Shown here piece by piece: positions 4,551 through 6,398 of a DNA stretch of 6,398 nucleotides; the first letter of the stretch is position 1, and each line of letters opens with the position of its first letter. A program made the position numbers and the translations under genes. The stretch is taken from contig JAUNSE010000118.1 in the NCBI GenBank assembly GCA_030539415.1, forward strand, positions 1 to 6,398. Reading direction: 5' to 3'. The notes below the pieces were generated by a model. That model was given only the letters and a program-made list of their open reading frames with translations. It was not told the DNA's origin and did not search any database. Source of the stretch: Desulfovibrionaceae bacterium. GTDB taxonomy: Bacteria; Desulfobacterota; Desulfovibrionia; Desulfovibrionales; Desulfovibrionaceae.

Positions 4551-4595
4551 CAAGTCCGACCAATTGAAAATGTGACTTTCAATTGGTCGGATTTG
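4551..4595 (+). terminator. Strong intrinsic terminator hairpin
   Basis: The stem pairs 4551-4569 with 4577-4595 over 19 bp with a single G-T wobble; 15 bp from TCCGACC to GGTCGGA are perfect. The loop has seven bases, and TTATTTATAT follows on the plus strand. It would end plus-strand transcription coming from the exported ankyrin gene or from the possible RNA. The stem is unusually long and AT-containing compared with the GC-rich surroundings. Confidence 0.75.
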
Positions 4596-4621
4596 TTATT
4601 TATATCAATAATTTCATTGTA

Positions 4622-4641
4622 TTGAGCAGGTGACTGCTCAA
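4622..4641. other. Isolated hairpin in the intergenic region
   Basis: TTGAGCAG-GTGA-CTGCTCAA is a perfect 8-bp stem with a 4-base loop. Neither strand has a T-run after it. The stretch 4642-4773 around it shows only small GC-rich inverted repeats (for example GGCAGG/CCTGCC at 4748-4762) and no gene. Confidence 0.4.
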
Positions 4642-4773
4642 GAAGTCGGGCTGCCTCCACCAGTGCTCCCCGAGCCCTGCCCGCGGTCGAAGAGGGCGGC
4701 AGGCGGGGAGCTGCCGGGCAGGAGGGGAACGCCCTGAAAACAGGCCGGGCAGGCTTCCTGCCTCGGGCAGCGG

Positions 4774-4801
4774 AAAAGGCACGGATGGAGACACCCGTGC
4801 C
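4774..4801 (-). terminator. Intrinsic terminator of the ankyrin-OsmC operon
   Basis: On the minus strand GGCACGG (from 4801) pairs with CCGTGCC over 7 bp and is followed directly by TTTT (4777-4774). It lies about 25 bases after the stop of the OsmC gene, the right place and orientation to end this operon. Confidence 0.7.
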
Positions 4802-4825
4802 CTGCAGAATGCGCAGCCGGACCGG

Positions 4826-5254
4826 CTACTCGCCGGAGCGGATGACGCGGCCGGTGACCGGAATGCTCTCGACCAGCGAGGCGGTGATCATGCAGTGGCG
4901 CGCGACCTTCGCGCAGTGGTCGATCTGCTCCTGGTACTCGGCATCGCAGTCCACGGCCACCTCGATGTCGATGCCGACCACGCGCGGGGCGCCGGTCCTG
5001 TTCCGGTCCTTTGTGCCGACCACCCTTGTGGTCAGCTTCCGGAAGGGAACGCCGCGGGCCATCAGCGCGGCGCGCAGATTGCCCGTGTAGCAGCAGGCAG
5101 CCGACGAGAGCAGCAGGCTCGTGGCATAGCCGCGGCGATCCTCCTCGGCCTCGTCCGTGAAGTCCATGACGATCTGCTCAAGATACGGACTGCCGGTGTC
5201 TATGGTGATGATGTCGCCCTCCTGCACGAGGGTGACTGTGCTTTTCTCAGGCAT
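4826..5254 (-). CDS. OsmC/Ohr-family peroxide-reductase-like protein
   Basis: The 142-aa protein has the usual length of the OsmC superfamily. The family uses two redox cysteines to reduce organic or other hydroperoxides in the cytoplasm. Here the first lies in SSAACCYTGNL (Cys54 or Cys55, both present) at the start of the central helix, and the second is Cys121 in HCMITASL, the position of the CPVS-like motif. The segment RVVGIDIEVAVDCD (91-104) is the beta-strand before the second helix. A tandem CC at the first site and extra Cys103 and Cys114 are notable. AGGAGG lies five bases upstream and is part of the palindrome GGAGGCCTCC. It is the second gene of an operon with the cytoplasmic ankyrin protein (53-base gap). 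Family assignment is firm; whether it is OsmC, Ohr or YhfA-like, and its substrate, is open. Confidence 0.95.
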   Translation of the reverse strand: MPEKSTVTLVQEGDIITIDTGSPYLEQIVMDFTDEAEEDRRGYATSLLLSSAACCYTGNLRAALMARGVPFRKLTTRVVGTKDRNRTGAPRVVGIDIEVAVDCDAEYQEQIDHCAKVARHCMITASLVESIPVTGRVIRSGE

Positions 5255-5264
5255 GGAGGCCTCC
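5255..5264 (-). promoter_or_regulatory. Palindromic ribosome-binding site of the OsmC gene
   Basis: GGAGGCCTCC is a perfect 10-bp palindrome touching the ATG. It contains most of the Shine-Dalgarno AGGAGG. It could self-pair between transcripts or serve as a protein site, but as a hairpin it has no loop and would not fold locally. Confidence 0.3.
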
Positions 5265-5307
5265 TGACTGTGTGTCTTACGCGCTGCCCGGCGGCGGGAT
5301 GGGGTGT

Positions 5308-6009
5308 TCAGCGGGTGGCGATGTGCGAGCCCTTCTGCATCAGCAGGGTGGCAATGTCGTCGTGGCCGTTCTGCTTCGCGATCAGCATGGCCGTGTAGCC
5401 CTCGCTGTCCTGCGAGATCTCGCCCGCGCCGTTGTCGAGGAGCAGGCGCACCACTTCCGTGTGGCCCGCGGCAGCGGCCGGAATGAGCGCGCTCAGGCCC
5501 AGGTCGTCCCTGGACTGGGCGCTGGCGCCCCGGGCGAGCAGAAGGCGCACCACCTCGGCATGCCCGCCGGCAGCGGCGGGGAGCAGGGCCGTCAGGCCGC
5601 CGGCGTCGGCGGCGTTCGGACCCGCTCCGTGGTCAAGCAGAAGGCGCACAATGTCGTCATGGCCTCCGGCAGCGGCGGGCAGCAGCGCCGTCGCCCCGTT
5701 GGCGTCCCGATCGTCCGGCCTCGCGCCGGCATCGAGCAGAAGCCTGGCAGCGTCCGCGTGCCCCATGGCAGCGGCGGCCATCAGGGCGGTGATGCCGCTC
5801 CCGGTTTGGGCGTGCACATCGGCGCCGCGCTCCATAAGCAGAGCGGCGATGTCGGTGCGGCCGTCCTGGGCCGCGGCAATGAGGGGCGTGATGCCGCTCG
5901 GGGCCGGGGCGTTCGGGTCGGCCCCCTCGTCGAGAAGGCTCTGCACGGCAGCAAGGTCGCCGCGGCGCACGCAGGCGAGCAGGGCGGCGCTGTCAGCGTT
6001 CTGGTTCAT
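5308..6009 (-). CDS. Cytoplasmic ankyrin-repeat protein, operon partner of the OsmC protein
   Basis: The 233-aa protein starts MNQNADSAALL. AAGGA lies seven bases upstream; an in-frame TTG at 6108 coincides with a candidate -35 element and has no ribosome site. There is no signal peptide. Seven ankyrin repeats fill the chain: the first at about 5-38, then units starting at Gly39, 72, 105, 138, 171 and 204, exactly 33 residues apart without insertions (GITPLI, GITALM, GATALL, GLTALL, GLSALI, GYTAML). Middle repeats share PAAAGGH and VRLLL, which suggests recent internal duplication. Such regular repeats form a solenoid that binds a protein partner. Pseudomonas ankyrin proteins encoded beside a catalase support that enzyme's activity or peroxide resistance, and a similar auxiliary role for the OsmC protein is a reasonable inference. 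Confidence 0.95.
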   Translation of the reverse strand: MNQNADSAALLACVRRGDLAAVQSLLDEGADPNAPAPSGITPLIAAAQDGRTDIAALLMERGADVHAQTGSGITALMAAAAMGHADAARLLLDAGARPDDRDANGATALLPAAAGGHDDIVRLLLDHGAGPNAADAGGLTALLPAAAGGHAEVVRLLLARGASAQSRDDLGLSALIPAAAAGHTEVVRLLLDNGAGEISQDSEGYTAMLIAKQNGHDDIATLLMQKGSHIATR

Positions 6010-6021
6010 GGTGATTTCCTT

Positions 6022-6030
6022 GAAAAAAAA
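6022..6030 (-). repeat. Run of nine T just before the ribosome site of the cytoplasmic ankyrin gene
   Basis: The minus strand reads CCCCCG, nine T, CAAGGAAATCACC and then ATG. Homopolymers of this length can slip. A change here would alter leader length or transcription rather than the reading frame. No strong stem directly precedes the T-run, so it is not a clear attenuator. Confidence 0.5.
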
Positions 6031-6068
6031 ACGGGGGCTGGGTGTGACAGGAAGACGCGGAAACTCTG

Positions 6069-6078
6069 CCGCATGCGG
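6069..6078. promoter_or_regulatory. Palindrome CCGCATGCGG at the predicted transcription start
   Basis: This perfect 10-bp palindrome lies directly downstream of the -10-like element at 6080-6085, about where transcription of the ankyrin-OsmC operon would start. That is a good place for a repressor, but no regulator is encoded in the window. Confidence 0.3.
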
Positions 6079-6079
6079 G

Positions 6080-6108
6080 TCTATGGCACACAGCGCGGCC
6101 TTTTTCAA
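6080..6108 (-). promoter_or_regulatory. Candidate promoter of the ankyrin-OsmC operon
   Basis: The -35 element is TTGAAA (6103-6108), the spacer is 17 bases, and the -10 element is CATAGA (6080-6085) preceded by TGC (extended -10 type). The predicted leader is about 65 bases. The -10 matches the consensus only in part. Confidence 0.4.
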
Positions 6109-6266
6109 CCGGCAGGGCCGCCTGCCGCAGATGCGCAGCTGTCCCTTGCGGGAGGCTCGGTGCCGCTTCGCGGCGGAGCGGCCGAAGGGGGGCGCTGTCT
6201 GCTGGCTGCCCCCTGAGCGGGCCGGAGCCTGTCAGGAGCGTGCGGGCTGCGGAGGACCTTGAACCC

Positions 6267-6398
6267 GAGTTGAAGCAAACCGGCGTGCATAAAGTCAGAG
6301 GGGGGCAGTTGACAAAGACCCGGTGTCTGACAACTGGAGTTGAAGCAAACCGGCGTGCATAAAGTCAGAGGGGGGGGCAGTTGACAAAGACCCGGCGT
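6267..6398 (+). repeat. 70-bp tandem repeat running off the right edge
   Basis: Unit 1 (6267-6336) starts GAGTTGAAGCAAACCGGCG and repeats at 6337-6398, nearly identical as far as the window goes. The differences are six versus eight G in the G-run and CCCGGTGT versus CCCGGCGT. Each unit contains GTTGACA and CAACTG, which can form an imperfect hairpin. No open reading frame is associated. The interval 6110-6266 before it holds only GC-rich small inverted repeats (for example GCCGC-TTC-GCGGC near 6163-6175). Confidence 0.8.

Larger units (their letters stand above)
4394..4595 (+). ncRNA. Possible structured RNA or long structured 3' UTR ending in a strong terminator
   Basis: There is no credible gene between the ankyrin stop and 4595, but complementary segments nest. 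AGCGTG-tg-CGCT (4396-4407) pairs with AGCGCACGCT (4498-4507). Inside it GAGAGC (4414-4419) pairs with GCTCTC (4488-4493), and AGTTGA (4429-4434) pairs with TCAACT (4452-4457). CTTGAT (4506-4511) could alternatively pair with ATCAAG (4535-4540). The interval ends in the hairpin and T-rich tail at 4551-4595. No known RNA family was recognised and no separate promoter is evident, so it may be only the 3' UTR of the ankyrin gene. Confidence 0.25.

Noticed and set aside
6010..6108. Upstream TTG start extending the cytoplasmic ankyrin protein
   Set aside because: It overlaps a -35-like element, lacks a ribosome site and adds non-repeat sequence.
6267..6398. CRISPR array
   Set aside because: The 70-bp units are nearly identical along their whole length, so there are no repeats separated by unique spacers. 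No cas genes are seen.

Overview
The window is GC-rich, free of introns and gene-dense, with a good Shine-Dalgarno sequence in front of nearly every gene. It comes from a bacterium, and the Sec-type signal peptide on one protein fits a Gram-negative cell. A sulfate-reducer-like (Desulfovibrionaceae) source is only a guess from composition and gene style; nothing here fixes the genus.

Left part (1-3250, all minus strand). This looks like one leftward operon of small, unrecognised genes. A candidate promoter near 3203-3233 is followed in order by a 77-aa protein (2766-2999), a 37-aa amphipathic peptide (2591-2704), and three membrane proteins C (1875-2459), B (646-1656) and A (146-547). A further gene probably starts just beyond base 1. 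A and B are clear paralogs: both have an IDI...APEPhW motif, two closely spaced membrane helices and a basic segment after them. C has the same architecture (MTQ start, Gln-rich N-terminal half, two C-terminal membrane helices) but little alignable sequence. A repeat centred on the hairpin GTCGCC-N5-GGCGAC sits before A, before B, before the 77-aa gene and before the gene off the left edge. A decayed fifth copy seems to lie inside the 3' end of C. C stops at an amber codon, but the same frame continues for 39 codons to a C-terminal peptide and stop homologous to the ends of A and B. C is therefore either truncated or fused to the remnant of a lost paralog.

Middle (3250-4825). On the plus strand lies an exported ankyrin-repeat protein (3498-4331). 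Its 3' flank holds a GC-rich hairpin, a region with nested complementary segments that could be a structured RNA (about 4394-4550), and a very strong hairpin with a T-rich tail (4551-4595). The other side of this interval holds the terminator of the next operon.

Right part (4774-6398). A leftward two-gene operon encodes a cytoplasmic ankyrin protein of very regular 33-residue repeats (5308-6009) and an OsmC-family peroxide-reductase-like protein (4826-5254). A candidate promoter lies at 6080-6108 and an intrinsic terminator at 4774-4801. The pairing resembles known ankyrin/catalase operons. The right edge enters a 70-bp tandem repeat. A 15-base part of this repeat also occurs at 4426-4440, so it flanks the ankyrin-OsmC operon in direct orientation.

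The most unusual part is the leftward operon: paralogous membrane proteins separated by a shared hairpin module, with Gln-periodic low-complexity regions and signs of recent module loss. Its function is unknown.
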